Below, piece by piece: positions 43,426 through 50,977 of a stretch of DNA of 64,000 bases. The notes beneath the pieces were generated by a model. It had not been told where the DNA came from. It searched no databases and saw only the letters and a list, made by a program, of their open reading frames with translations. The stretch covers positions 267,246 through 331,245 of the forward strand of contig NZ_JBHWLR010000007.1 of the NCBI RefSeq assembly GCF_042731755.1, in the 5' to 3' direction. The DNA is from Promicromonospora sp042731755. GTDB taxonomy: Bacteria; Actinomycetota; Actinomycetes; Actinomycetales; Cellulomonadaceae. Numbering within the stretch: the first letter of the stretch is position 1; each line of letters begins with the position of its first letter. A program made the position numbers and the translations under genes.

Positions 43426-43466
43426 GAACGCCGCGGGCCGGACGGTGGGTCCGGCCCGCGGCGTTC
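43426..43466 (+). terminator. Hairpin after the two small genes
   Basis: Sixteen-base arms (gaacgccgcgggccgg, 43426-43441, and complement 43451-43466) with a nine-base loop that can add one more pair. It starts 20 bases after the stop. Only a short pyrimidine run follows. Confidence 0.7.
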
Positions 43467-43562
43467 TCGCTGGGCATGCCGGGCCGCGGTTCTTGCTGAG
43501 CGGCGTGCGGGTGCGCCAGTGTGTACGGCGTCGCGACTCCCGCGGCCCGACGGAGGTGTCCC

Positions 43563-44375
43563 GTGTCCGAGAACTCCACTGCTGCCGGCGACGCCGTCCG
43601 GCGGGTCCGCAACAGCCGCGCCGTCCGAGGCCTGGCCCGGGGCGGCTACGTCGCCTCCGGCGTGCTGCACCTGCTGATCGGCTGGCTCGCCGTCCAGCTC
43701 GCGCTGGGGCAGACCGAGGGGCAGGCCGACCAGTCCGGCGCCTTCCGCGCGGTGGCCCGGATGCCCGGCGGGGAGGTGCTTCTCTGGCTGGTCGGCGTGG
43801 GCTTTGCCGCGCTCGCGCTCTGGCAGCTCGCCACCGCCGTCGTCGGCGTGCCGAACGCGGACAACCAGCTGGCCGCGCGCGCCAAGAGCGTGGCCAAGGC
43901 CGTGCTCTACGGGGCGCTCGCGGTCACCGGCGTCCGGTATGCGCAGGGCTCCGGCGGCGGCAGCGGCAGCGAGGAGAGCCTGACGGCCCGCGTCCTCGCG
44001 ATGCCCGGGGGCGCCTGGCTGGTGGGTGCCGCCGGTCTGGTGATCGTCGGCGTCGGCGGATACCACGTGGTCAAGGGCGTCCGGAAGAAGTTCCTGGAGG
44101 ACCTCGTCGGCACGGGCGGCAGCGCCGTCCGGCCGGTGGTGGTGCGGCTCGGACAGGCGGGCTACGTGGCCAAGGGGATCGCGCTCGGCGTCGTCGGCGG
44201 CCTCGTGGTCGCCGCCGCGGTGACCACGGACCCCGAGCAGGCCGGCGGTCTCGACGAGGCGCTGCACACGATGCGCGACCAGCCCTACGGCACGGTCCTG
44301 CTCCTGGTGGTCGGGGTGGGCATCGCCGCGTTCGGCGGCTACTCCTTCGCCCGCGCCCGGTTCGCACGGCTCTGA
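43563..44375 (+). CDS. DUF1206 membrane protein
   Basis: A 270-residue membrane protein with six segments arranged as three related pairs, each starting with a Gly/Tyr turn: ARGGYVASGVLHLLIGW, AKSVAKAVLYGALAVTG and LGQAGYVAKGIALGVVGG. This is the DUF1206 pattern. Family function is unknown. GTG 43563 has GGAGGTG five bases upstream, which decides the start. It overlaps the next gene by one base. Confidence 0.88.
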   Translation: MSENSTAAGDAVRRVRNSRAVRGLARGGYVASGVLHLLIGWLAVQLALGQTEGQADQSGAFRAVARMPGGEVLLWLVGVGFAALALWQLATAVVGVPNADNQLAARAKSVAKAVLYGALAVTGVRYAQGSGGGSGSEESLTARVLAMPGGAWLVGAAGLVIVGVGGYHVVKGVRKKFLEDLVGTGGSAVRPVVVRLGQAGYVAKGIALGVVGGLVVAAAVTTDPEQAGGLDEALHTMRDQPYGTVLLLVVGVGIAAFGGYSFARARFARL

Positions 44376-44965
44376 TGCGCACGGGAACCGCCGGAGCGTT
44401 CAGCACGATGAGGTTCGCCGGACTCTGCGGCGTGGCGCTCGCGGCGGTGGCGCCCTGGCTCGGGTGGGTGCTGGTCGTCCGGGGTCACGTCGTCCCCGGC
44501 TGGGGGCTCGGCGTCGTGCTCGCCGCCGTCGCGCTGGTGCTTCTCTGGTACCCGCGCTCCGCCCGTGTGCCTGCCGTCGACGAGGCGCAGGAAGCAAGAC
44601 GGGCGGTCCTGCGCCGGATCCGCGCAGCCTCGACGGTCCTGGCCGTGGTGAGCATCGGCCTCGCGGCTACCGGTGACATGTTCTACGAGGCGCAGTACCG
44701 GGTGCTCCCGCACGAGGCCTCCGACGGCTGCCGCGTCGTGACGCGGGAGACATCGGATCTGCTGTCCGGGGGCGGAGACGTCTACGTGGTGCGGGGTCTC
44801 GGCGTCGGGCAGCGGACCGGGACCTGGACCGCCGACGACGGCGCCCGGCCGATCCGTGACGGCCGCTACGACCTGGATCTGGGGCAGGAAGGTGGGTCCC
44901 TGACCGTGATCGGCACCTCGTACGACCCGGTCTGGCCGGCCGACCACACCATCGACTGCCGCTGA
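44375..44965 (+). CDS. Hypothetical membrane protein
   Basis: A 196-residue protein. Two membrane helices (about 12-32 and 40-58) come first, a third hydrophobic segment is at 85-105, and a C-terminal extracytoplasmic domain of about 90 residues follows with Cys in DGCRVVTRE and TIDCR that could form a disulphide. The ATG shares the A of the preceding TGA stop. A later ATG at 44408 is an alternative. I do not recognise the family. Confidence 0.65.
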   Translation: MRTGTAGAFSTMRFAGLCGVALAAVAPWLGWVLVVRGHVVPGWGLGVVLAAVALVLLWYPRSARVPAVDEAQEARRAVLRRIRAASTVLAVVSIGLAATGDMFYEAQYRVLPHEASDGCRVVTRETSDLLSGGGDVYVVRGLGVGQRTGTWTADDGARPIRDGRYDLDLGQEGGSLTVIGTSYDPVWPADHTIDCR

Positions 44966-45074
44966 CGGGGATCAGCTGGCGACGCCGGACGACTTGTCGG
45001 AGACGACGGAGCGCCCGATCGGAAGACAGCGCCGGATTCTGGGGGAGCGTGCTCGTGGCAGCGGCATGTGCTGC

Positions 45075-45890
45075 TCAGAGCATCCGCATTGCTTCCGCGC
45101 GCTCCTCCTCAAAGTCGGAGATCTGCCTCCACCTCGACACCAGCCTCGGGACACTCCCCGTGCTTCCCGACCTCGCGAGTCTTTCTGGATCGGAGAGCGT
45201 GTAGTGGATCTCCATCGCCAAACCATCGCGGCGCGCGATCGCGATGGTGAGGCCCAGATAGGCCAGCATGGTCAGCAAGAGTCCAGCAACTGCCATCAGA
45301 TCGGAGGTGAACCAGCCGGCGCGATTGATCCAGCCGCCAAGCAAGCCTGACAACAATCCGGTGATGACGAGCAGGATGGCCAGGGAAGCGACGTAGCCGA
45401 CCAGGACCATCCGCGCCACCGGCTGGGGCTCTGCCGGGCCGAGGTGCTTGTGCAGGTATCTGATCCGACTGAGCGCACGCTCTGCCCAGTTCTTGTGGAA
45501 GACCAACCAGATGAGGAACGCATAGACCGGAGAGAACTGCCCGATCAGGCCGAACGAGAACTCGACGTCTGATCGGTCGTCTTCTCCGAGCAGGTGCAGA
45601 GCGAAGAAGACTGCTCCGATCGTCAGCGCGATGCCGATCATTGCTAGAAGGTCAACTCGGGTGACGGGCGGGAACCGGTTGAGGGAGACGAGTATCAATG
45701 TCCGTCGCCGCACATCTGCCCGCAACTCTGCGCGAGCTCCGGGTGGTAGCCGTTCCAGCATCTCGGACTCCTGCTGAAGATCCGTTCGTAGCCGTCTTGA
45801 CGTGATGATGGTGGAGGCTACGACGGCGCCCACCGTGGCGATCGCCAGTGGTGCCAACACCGGCATGAGGGCTTCGACGACGCGAATCAT
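45075..45890 (-). CDS. Hypothetical membrane protein, lower GC than its neighbours
   Basis: A 271-residue protein. Membrane segments: about 10-30, 80-102, 115-130, 160-185 and 195-215, with a basic cytoplasmic loop after the first. No family is recognised. GGAG lies a few bases before ATG 45890. Codons end in A or T more often than in the neighbours (for example gcttccgcgcgctcctcctc alongside many ga/at-rich stretches), which hints at recent acquisition. It stands alone, 110 bases from the convergent gene and next to tRNA-Gly. Confidence 0.65.
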   Translation of the reverse strand: MIRVVEALMPVLAPLAIATVGAVVASTIITSRRLRTDLQQESEMLERLPPGARAELRADVRRRTLILVSLNRFPPVTRVDLLAMIGIALTIGAVFFALHLLGEDDRSDVEFSFGLIGQFSPVYAFLIWLVFHKNWAERALSRIRYLHKHLGPAEPQPVARMVLVGYVASLAILLVITGLLSGLLGGWINRAGWFTSDLMAVAGLLLTMLAYLGLTIAIARRDGLAMEIHYTLSDPERLARSGSTGSVPRLVSRWRQISDFEEERAEAMRML

Positions 45891-46128
45891 CTTTTCTCCA
45901 TCGGTTCGGGCTGTGTCACGCCCGGGCGGACACGGCCGCGCCAGGAGCCCGAATCATCCCAGTCACGCTGCCTGCTGAAACGGGGCCACATCCGGGCCGC
46001 GATGCGGACCGCCCTCACGTCGAGGCCGGATGTGCTGATGGCCGAGACCAGCGGTGGGCGCGTAGGCCGCATGGCGCCAACGGGTGGCACGTCAAGGGCG
46101 TGACAGCGTCTCCAGGGGCGGGACACGA

Positions 46129-46170
46129 CGAAGCCCCAGGTTAGAAAACCTGCTCTGACCTGGGGCTTCG
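46129..46170 (-). terminator. Terminator of tRNA-Gly
   Basis: Arms cgaagccccaggt (46129-46141) and complement (46158-46170), with a 16-base loop, directly beyond the CCA end of the tRNA read on the minus strand. Confidence 0.7.
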
Positions 46171-46173
46171 TGC

Positions 46174-46247
46174 TGGAGCGGGTGACGGGAATCGAACCCG
46201 CGCTATCAGCTTGGGAAGCTGAAGTTCTACCATTGAACTACACCCGC
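46174..46247 (-). tRNA. tRNA-Gly (anticodon CCC)
   Basis: The minus strand begins GCGGGTGTAGTTCAATGG. The anticodon stem TCAGC/GCTGA encloses the loop TTCCCAA, giving CCC. The T-arm has GGTTCGATTCC, and the acceptor stem GCGGGTG/CACCCGC is perfect. CCA is encoded (46176-46174). Confidence 0.97.
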
Positions 46248-46401
46248 AACGTCCGGTTCTGACCGGTTTTCTGCCGTTCCGGAATCCCGCTAGGGTTCCG
46301 CAACAGCGCCCGTGAACCTGGCGCGCGACCTGATCATACCCAAACTCGCCCGGATGCCCGAACCAGATCCGCGCGAGTGTCGCCGAGCAGCCGGAGCAGC
46401 A

Positions 46402-46851
46402 GTGAGCGAGCACCCCAGCGAGAAGCCGACCGAGCCGATCTACCAGGAGACGAAGCCCCTGCCTCCGCGGCCGCCGCAACCCCCGCCGCCTCCGCAGGAG
46501 ACGCGCGCGCTGCAGAAGCCGAAGTCCGGGTCCCCGGCCAAGTCCGGCCCCGCGAACTACCAGCAGCAGTACGACTACGACCGCCCCACCCCGCCGCCGG
46601 AGCACGTGCCGGGCCGCAAGTCGCGCATCACCGCGGGCCTGCTCGGGATCCTGCTCGGCGTCGTCGGGGCCCACCGGTTCTACCTGGGCTACAAGGGCCT
46701 CGGTTGGATCATGCTCCTCATCACGGCGGTCTCCCTGGGCCAGGCGTGGTTCGTGCCGGCGATCTGGGGCGCGATCGAGGGCATCCTGTACCTCGTGATG
46801 CGCAAGGGCTACTGGTCGGTGGACGCGAAGCACCGGCCGCTGCAGTGGTGA
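46402..46851 (+). CDS. TM2 domain protein
   Basis: A 149-residue protein. The first 75 residues are a Pro-rich, Tyr/Gln-containing cytoplasmic tail. Then comes a TM2 domain: RKSRITAGLLGILLGVVGAH, RFYLGYKGLGW and a second helix through IWGAIEGILYLV. TM2 proteins are small double-helix membrane proteins of unclear role. GTG 46402 has GGAG nine bases upstream. The gene stands alone before the second assembly gap. Confidence 0.88.
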   Translation: MSEHPSEKPTEPIYQETKPLPPRPPQPPPPPQETRALQKPKSGSPAKSGPANYQQQYDYDRPTPPPEHVPGRKSRITAGLLGILLGVVGAHRFYLGYKGLGWIMLLITAVSLGQAWFVPAIWGAIEGILYLVMRKGYWSVDAKHRPLQW

Positions 46852-47249
46852 CGCCCGCCCGCTGACGCGGGCGCCGCCGCCCGCTGACGCGGCGTCGTCG
46901 TCCCGGCGCGGACGGCGCGGCCCCGGTGCGGAACGGCGCCGCCCCCGGACGGGGAGGGGACTCCGCGCGCCGCCCCATACCATCCCCCCGTTTCCCCCTC
47001 CCACCCCCACACCCCTTTCCAACCCGAGGACAAACATGTTTTCCCCTACCCCTCCCACCCCTCCCTGCCTTAACCATCTANNNNNNNNNNGACCGGCAGT
47101 TGGAGGGGGGGCGCTTGCTCGCGGAGGGGGACGCTGCCGCCTGGTGAGGGGGCGTTGTCGTCCCGGAGGGGAGGGCGCGGCCCGGGGGGGGAACGGCGCC
47201 GCCCCCGGATGGGGCGGCGCCTCCGCGCGCCGCCCAGTACCGTATCCGG
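46852..47249. other. Gene-free stretch with near-duplicate ends around an assembly gap
   Basis: Bases 46880-46985 and 47140-47240 are near-copies of each other (both contain gaacggcgccgcccccgga and ctccgcgcgccgccc), placed on either side of the ten N at 47081-47090. The left copy breaks down into C-runs. This is what a bad contig end looks like. The right copy ends in the dcd promoter (TACCGT, 47238-47243). No gene is seen. Confidence 0.75.
47081..47090. other. Assembly gap (10 N)
   Basis: Ten N in a row between pyrimidine-rich low-quality sequence and the region upstream of dcd. Placeholder gap of unknown length. Confidence 0.99.
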
Positions 47250-47825
47250 GTGCTCCTCTCCGACCGCGATATCCGTGCCGAGCTCGAGGCCGACCGTGTC
47301 GTCCTCGACCCGTACGACGCGTCGATGCTGCAGCCGTCGAGCATCGACGTGCGCCTCGACAAGTTCTTCCGGCTGTTCGACAACCACAAGTACCCCTTCA
47401 TCGACCCCGCGACGGACCAGCCCGAGCTGACCCGGCTCGTGGAGGCCGACAACGGTGAGGCCTTCGTGCTGCACCCGGGGGAGTTCGTGCTCGGCAGCAC
47501 CTTCGAGGCGGTCACGCTGCCCGACGACGTCGCGGCCCGCCTGGAGGGCAAGTCCTCCCTCGGCCGGCTCGGTCTCCTGACGCACTCCACGGCCGGCTTC
47601 ATCGACCCCGGGTTCAGCGGGCACGTGACCCTGGAGCTGAGCAACGTCGCGACGCTGCCGATCAAGCTGTGGCCGGGCATGAAGATCGGCCAGCTCTGCT
47701 TCTTCCGGCTCTCGTCGGCCTCCGAGCACCCGTACGGGTCGGACCTGTACGGATCCCGCTACCAGGGCCAGCGCGGCCCGACGGCGTCCCGCTCCTCGCA
47801 GAACTTCCACCGCACGACGGTGTGA
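47250..47825 (+). CDS. dcd: dCTP deaminase
   Basis: A 191-residue trimeric dCTP deaminase, which makes dUTP (and in the bifunctional actinobacterial form dUMP) for thymidylate synthesis. The N-terminus LLSDRDIRAEL, the PSSIDVRL strand, KSSLGRLGLLTHSTAGFIDP with the catalytic Glu nearby, and the C-terminal YGSRYQGQRGPTASR that closes over the nucleotide are all present. TACCGT ends 6 bases before GTG 47250, a leaderless start. Confidence 0.96.
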   Translation: MLLSDRDIRAELEADRVVLDPYDASMLQPSSIDVRLDKFFRLFDNHKYPFIDPATDQPELTRLVEADNGEAFVLHPGEFVLGSTFEAVTLPDDVAARLEGKSSLGRLGLLTHSTAGFIDPGFSGHVTLELSNVATLPIKLWPGMKIGQLCFFRLSSASEHPYGSDLYGSRYQGQRGPTASRSSQNFHRTTV

Positions 47826-47945
47826 GCGGGGCGTGACGGTCGAGGCCCCCGGGCAGTCCCGCCGGGCGCCCCGACGGGCGTTCGCCGGGAGGTAGGCTCC
47901 GGATGCCCGGCGCGGACCGGGCACCCGGACCGAGAAGGGACCCCG

Positions 47946-49067
47946 ATGGCCGCTCCCCAGCTTCCTCTCCTGCCGCGCACGGTTGCGCAGGCGCACCAGG
48001 CCCGGCACGTGCTGACCGTGCCCGGTGACGTGGAGCTGGACGAGATCGAGGTTCTCGCGCTCTCCCGGTTCTCCGCCACCCGCTGGGACGTGGTCCCGGC
48101 CGGGATCCTCCCGGGCAACGTGGCCGGCGCCCCGCAGGGCCGCCGCGCCCAGGGCCGGGAGCCGGGCGTGCTGCGGGTCTCGCGGCACGCGGTGATGAAC
48201 GGGCCGTACCAGCCGGTGGGCGACGGGTTCGACCTCGGCGTGCCGCCGGGCGCCGAGATGGCCTTCGACATCGTCTGCCACCGGGAGCGCGGCGAGCCGC
48301 CGTTCCCCGCGGGCGACCGCGACGGCGTTGGGCGGGCGTTCGCCGCCGCCATGCCCGAGCGCGAGGAGCGCCGCCTGATCGAGTGGCTGGTCGCCGTCGC
48401 GCGGCGCCTCGGCGGCTCCCTCCGCCTGGACGTGGGCGGCCTCTGGGACACCGCCCCGGACGGTCCGACGACGCGGCCGGGCGCCGGCGTCGTGCTGACC
48501 CCTGACGCCGGGGCCGCGATCGACATGACCGTCTACTCCGACGTCTGGCTCGACCCGCAGGCCGCGCACGCCATCCTGCAGAAGGTGCACCCGCGTGCCC
48601 GGCTGCACATGGACGGCAAGGAGTGGGGCGGGCCGCCCGACGGCATCGCCGACAAGCCGCTCTACCGGGGCGAGACCATGGACCCGGAGCTGCGCAAGAA
48701 GCTGCACGCGGCCGCCGACGAGTACGACATCAAGGCGCTCACCGGCCCGCGCGTGCTGGACGGGTACGGCCTGGTGGTGGAGCTCGACGTCGACGGCATC
48801 GTCTCGGTCGAGATCAGCGGCGAGGAGAAGCTGCCGCGGCTGCTGCGCGGCCTGCCGTGGGCCGAGCAGGGCGCGGTCTGCTACTGGGTGCACTGGGAGC
48901 CCCAGGACCTCGTGGAGTCCCAGCGGGAGTTCCCCAACATGGAGCTGCGGATCGCCCGCAAGCGCGCCGCGGAGCTGGTGGCCCGGCTCGCGAGTGCGAT
49001 CCACGGCGCCGCCGGCGGTGAGATCGCCGACGAGGACGGCTTCCTCGTGGACCCGGTCGACCTGTAG
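47946..49067 (+). CDS. Uncharacterised protein, paralogue of 36500-37510
   Basis: A 373-residue soluble protein of the same family as the protein at 36500-37510 (see the shared blocks RDGVGRAF, EERRLIEWLVAVARR, DEDGFLVDPVDL). It is slightly longer and has an extra middle segment, including EWGGPPDGIADKPLYRGETM. No enzyme motif is recognised. TAGGCT at 47893-47898 is a possible -10, and AAGGGA precedes ATG 47946. A convergent hairpin follows its stop. Function unknown. Confidence 0.75.
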   Translation: MAAPQLPLLPRTVAQAHQARHVLTVPGDVELDEIEVLALSRFSATRWDVVPAGILPGNVAGAPQGRRAQGREPGVLRVSRHAVMNGPYQPVGDGFDLGVPPGAEMAFDIVCHRERGEPPFPAGDRDGVGRAFAAAMPEREERRLIEWLVAVARRLGGSLRLDVGGLWDTAPDGPTTRPGAGVVLTPDAGAAIDMTVYSDVWLDPQAAHAILQKVHPRARLHMDGKEWGGPPDGIADKPLYRGETMDPELRKKLHAAADEYDIKALTGPRVLDGYGLVVELDVDGIVSVEISGEEKLPRLLRGLPWAEQGAVCYWVHWEPQDLVESQREFPNMELRIARKRAAELVARLASAIHGAAGGEIADEDGFLVDPVDL

Positions 49068-49092
49068 GCGCCCCGGCCTTTACCCGCCGCGC

Positions 49093-49120
49093 TGCCTCCG
49101 GGGATCGCACCCCGGAGGCA
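49093..49120. terminator. Bidirectional hairpin between convergent genes
   Basis: Perfect 11-base arms (tgcctccgggg 49093-49103, complement 49110-49120) and a six-base loop, 26 bases after one stop and 11 bases after the other. Confidence 0.75.
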
Positions 49121-49130
49121 ACGGCGGAGG

Positions 49131-49763
49131 TCAGAGGTACTGGCCGGGGGTTCGGCGCTCGCCCGACTCGTCGTCCGAGGCGCCGGGCAGGGTGGGCCCG
49201 CCCGGGCCGGCCGGGCCGAAGGCGCCGGTTCCGGGCGGCAGCGCGCGGCGCATCTGCGAGAGCTGCGCCTGCGCCGCCATCTGCTGCGCGACGAGCGCCG
49301 TCTGGATGCCGTGGAACAGGCCCTCGAGCCAGCCCACCAGCTGCGCCTGCGCCACGCGGAGCTCCGCGTCGGACGGCGCGGAGTCGTCCGAGAACGGCAG
49401 CGTGATGCGGTGCAGCTCGTCGACCAGGTCGGGGGAGAGCCCGTCCTCGAGCTCGTGGATCGAGCGCTCGTGGATCTCGGCGAGGCGGGTCCGGGCGGCC
49501 TCGTCGAGCGGGGCGTCCCGCACCTCGTCGAGCAGCCGCTTGATCATGCCGCCGATGCGCATGACCTTGGCCGGCTCCTCGACCTGGCCCACGACGGCCT
49601 CGGCCTCGTCGACCTCGCGCTCGTCGCCGGCGCCCTCGGGCTCGCGCTCCGGCGGCACGGCCGCGCCGTCGGGCGTCACCACCTGAGGGTGCGCGGCATG
49701 GGTTTGGTCGCGGTGGTCGTCGGGTCGCTCGGCGGACTGGGAGGTGGCTCGCTCGTCGTTCAT
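49131..49763 (-). CDS. bpa: Bacterial proteasome activator Bpa
   Basis: A 210-residue protein. After a disordered N-terminal 70 residues come four helices (PAKVMRIGGMIKRLLDEV, RTRLAEIHERSIHELEDGL, AELRVAQAQLVGWLEGLFHG) and a Pro/Gly tail ending in GQYL. The ring-forming helical core and the C-terminal GQYL, which docks into the 20S proteasome, are the marks of Bpa (also PafE). It opens the proteasome to unfolded proteins without ATP. This implies a 20S proteasome elsewhere in the genome. ATG 49763 is chosen since the upstream extension is not homologous. Confidence 0.9.
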   Translation of the reverse strand: MNDERATSQSAERPDDHRDQTHAAHPQVVTPDGAAVPPEREPEGAGDEREVDEAEAVVGQVEEPAKVMRIGGMIKRLLDEVRDAPLDEAARTRLAEIHERSIHELEDGLSPDLVDELHRITLPFSDDSAPSDAELRVAQAQLVGWLEGLFHGIQTALVAQQMAAQAQLSQMRRALPPGTGAFGPAGPGGPTLPGASDDESGERRTPGQYL

Positions 49764-49857
49764 GGGTCCAGTCTTGCCCGAATCGCCGGTCGCCTGCATT
49801 GCATTACCGGGTGGGGAACGAAATTGTCGGCCATGCCTATATATAGGCACGCGTTGA

Positions 49858-50835
49858 TCAGGGGACCAGGAGCACTTTGCCGAATGCCTCTCCCGACTCC
49901 AGCAGATCGTGTGCCGACTGCGCTTCCGCGAACGGGATGCGAGCGTGAATCACCGGCCGGACCTGGCCTGAGGCGAACAGTGGCCACAGGTGTTGTTCGG
50001 TATCGGCGACGATGCGCGCCTTCTCCTCGGGAGGGCGCGACCGGAGCATGGTCCCGGAGATCGTGCCGAGCCGGGAGAGGAGCGCGCTGAGGTCCAGCTC
50101 GCCGCGCCGCCCCTGCTGCATGCCGATGACGACGAGGCGGCCGCCGCGGGCCAGCACGCGGACGTTGTCGCCCAGGGCGCCCCCACCGAGCAGGTCGAGC
50201 ACGACGTCGGCCCCGCGGCCGCCCGTGGCGGAGCGGACCGCCTCGACGAAGTCCTCCTGCCGGTGGTCGACGACGACGTCGGCACCGAGCTCGGCGCAGC
50301 GCGCCGCGCGTTCCGGGCCGCCCGCCGTCGTGGCGACGTGGGCGCCGAGCGCCTTGGCGACCTGGATCGCGATGCTGCCGATGCCGCCGGAGCCGCCGTG
50401 GACCAGCACCCACTCGCCGCGGCGCAGCCGGCCGACGTCGACGAGGTTGTTCCAGACCGTGCACCCGGCCTCGGGCAGAGCTGCGGCGTCGACCAGGTCG
50501 ATGCCGTCCGGCACCGGGAGCACCTGGGTCTCCCGGACCGCGACCTCCTCCGCGTATCCGCCGCCCTCCAGCAGCGCGACGACCCGGTCCCCGGCGCGCC
50601 AGCGCGACACGCCGTGTCCGACACGCTTCACAGTTCCGGATATCTCAAGACCCGGCCAGTCCGGGGCATTCGCCGGAGGGGGGTAGTATCCGGCCCGTTG
50701 TAGCAGGTCAGCACGGTTCACTCCGGCGGCGGCGACGGTGATCACCACGTCGCTTTGGCCAGCATTCGGGTGGTTCAGGGATGAAATGGAGAGTTTCCCT
50801 GATGGCCCCGGTCCGGATATCGTGACGGCTCGCAC
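49858..50835 (-). CDS. NAD(P)H:quinone oxidoreductase, zinc-independent MDR type
   Basis: A 325-residue medium-chain dehydrogenase/reductase. AAAGVNRADLLQRAGYYPPP and VHGGSGGIGSIAIQVAKALGA (NADPH-binding) identify the quinone oxidoreductase/PIG3 branch. The Cys ligands for zinc are absent, as usual for this branch. It reduces quinones or enals with NADPH. TAGGCT (50849-50844) ends 8 bases before GTG 50835. It is divergent from the conservon across 142 bases. Confidence 0.93.
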   Translation of the reverse strand: MRAVTISGPGPSGKLSISSLNHPNAGQSDVVITVAAAGVNRADLLQRAGYYPPPANAPDWPGLEISGTVKRVGHGVSRWRAGDRVVALLEGGGYAEEVAVRETQVLPVPDGIDLVDAAALPEAGCTVWNNLVDVGRLRRGEWVLVHGGSGGIGSIAIQVAKALGAHVATTAGGPERAARCAELGADVVVDHRQEDFVEAVRSATGGRGADVVLDLLGGGALGDNVRVLARGGRLVVIGMQQGRRGELDLSALLSRLGTISGTMLRSRPPEEKARIVADTEQHLWPLFASGQVRPVIHARIPFAEAQSAHDLLESGEAFGKVLLVP

Positions 50836-50977
50836 ATCGATGAAGCCTACTTCCGTGTGGCCTCACGAAGGTCGCCAGCGGAAACCGGGTGCCGGTAACT
50901 TGTACGCAGCACCGAGGGGTGTTCGGCGGGCACCACGCACGCCACCCCTTCCGGATCAGTGATGGAGAGAGGTACGC

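Noticed and set aside
46174..46247. tRNA-Gly as an attachment site of an integrated element
   Set aside because: No second copy of the tRNA 3' end, no integrase and no phage genes are visible nearby.
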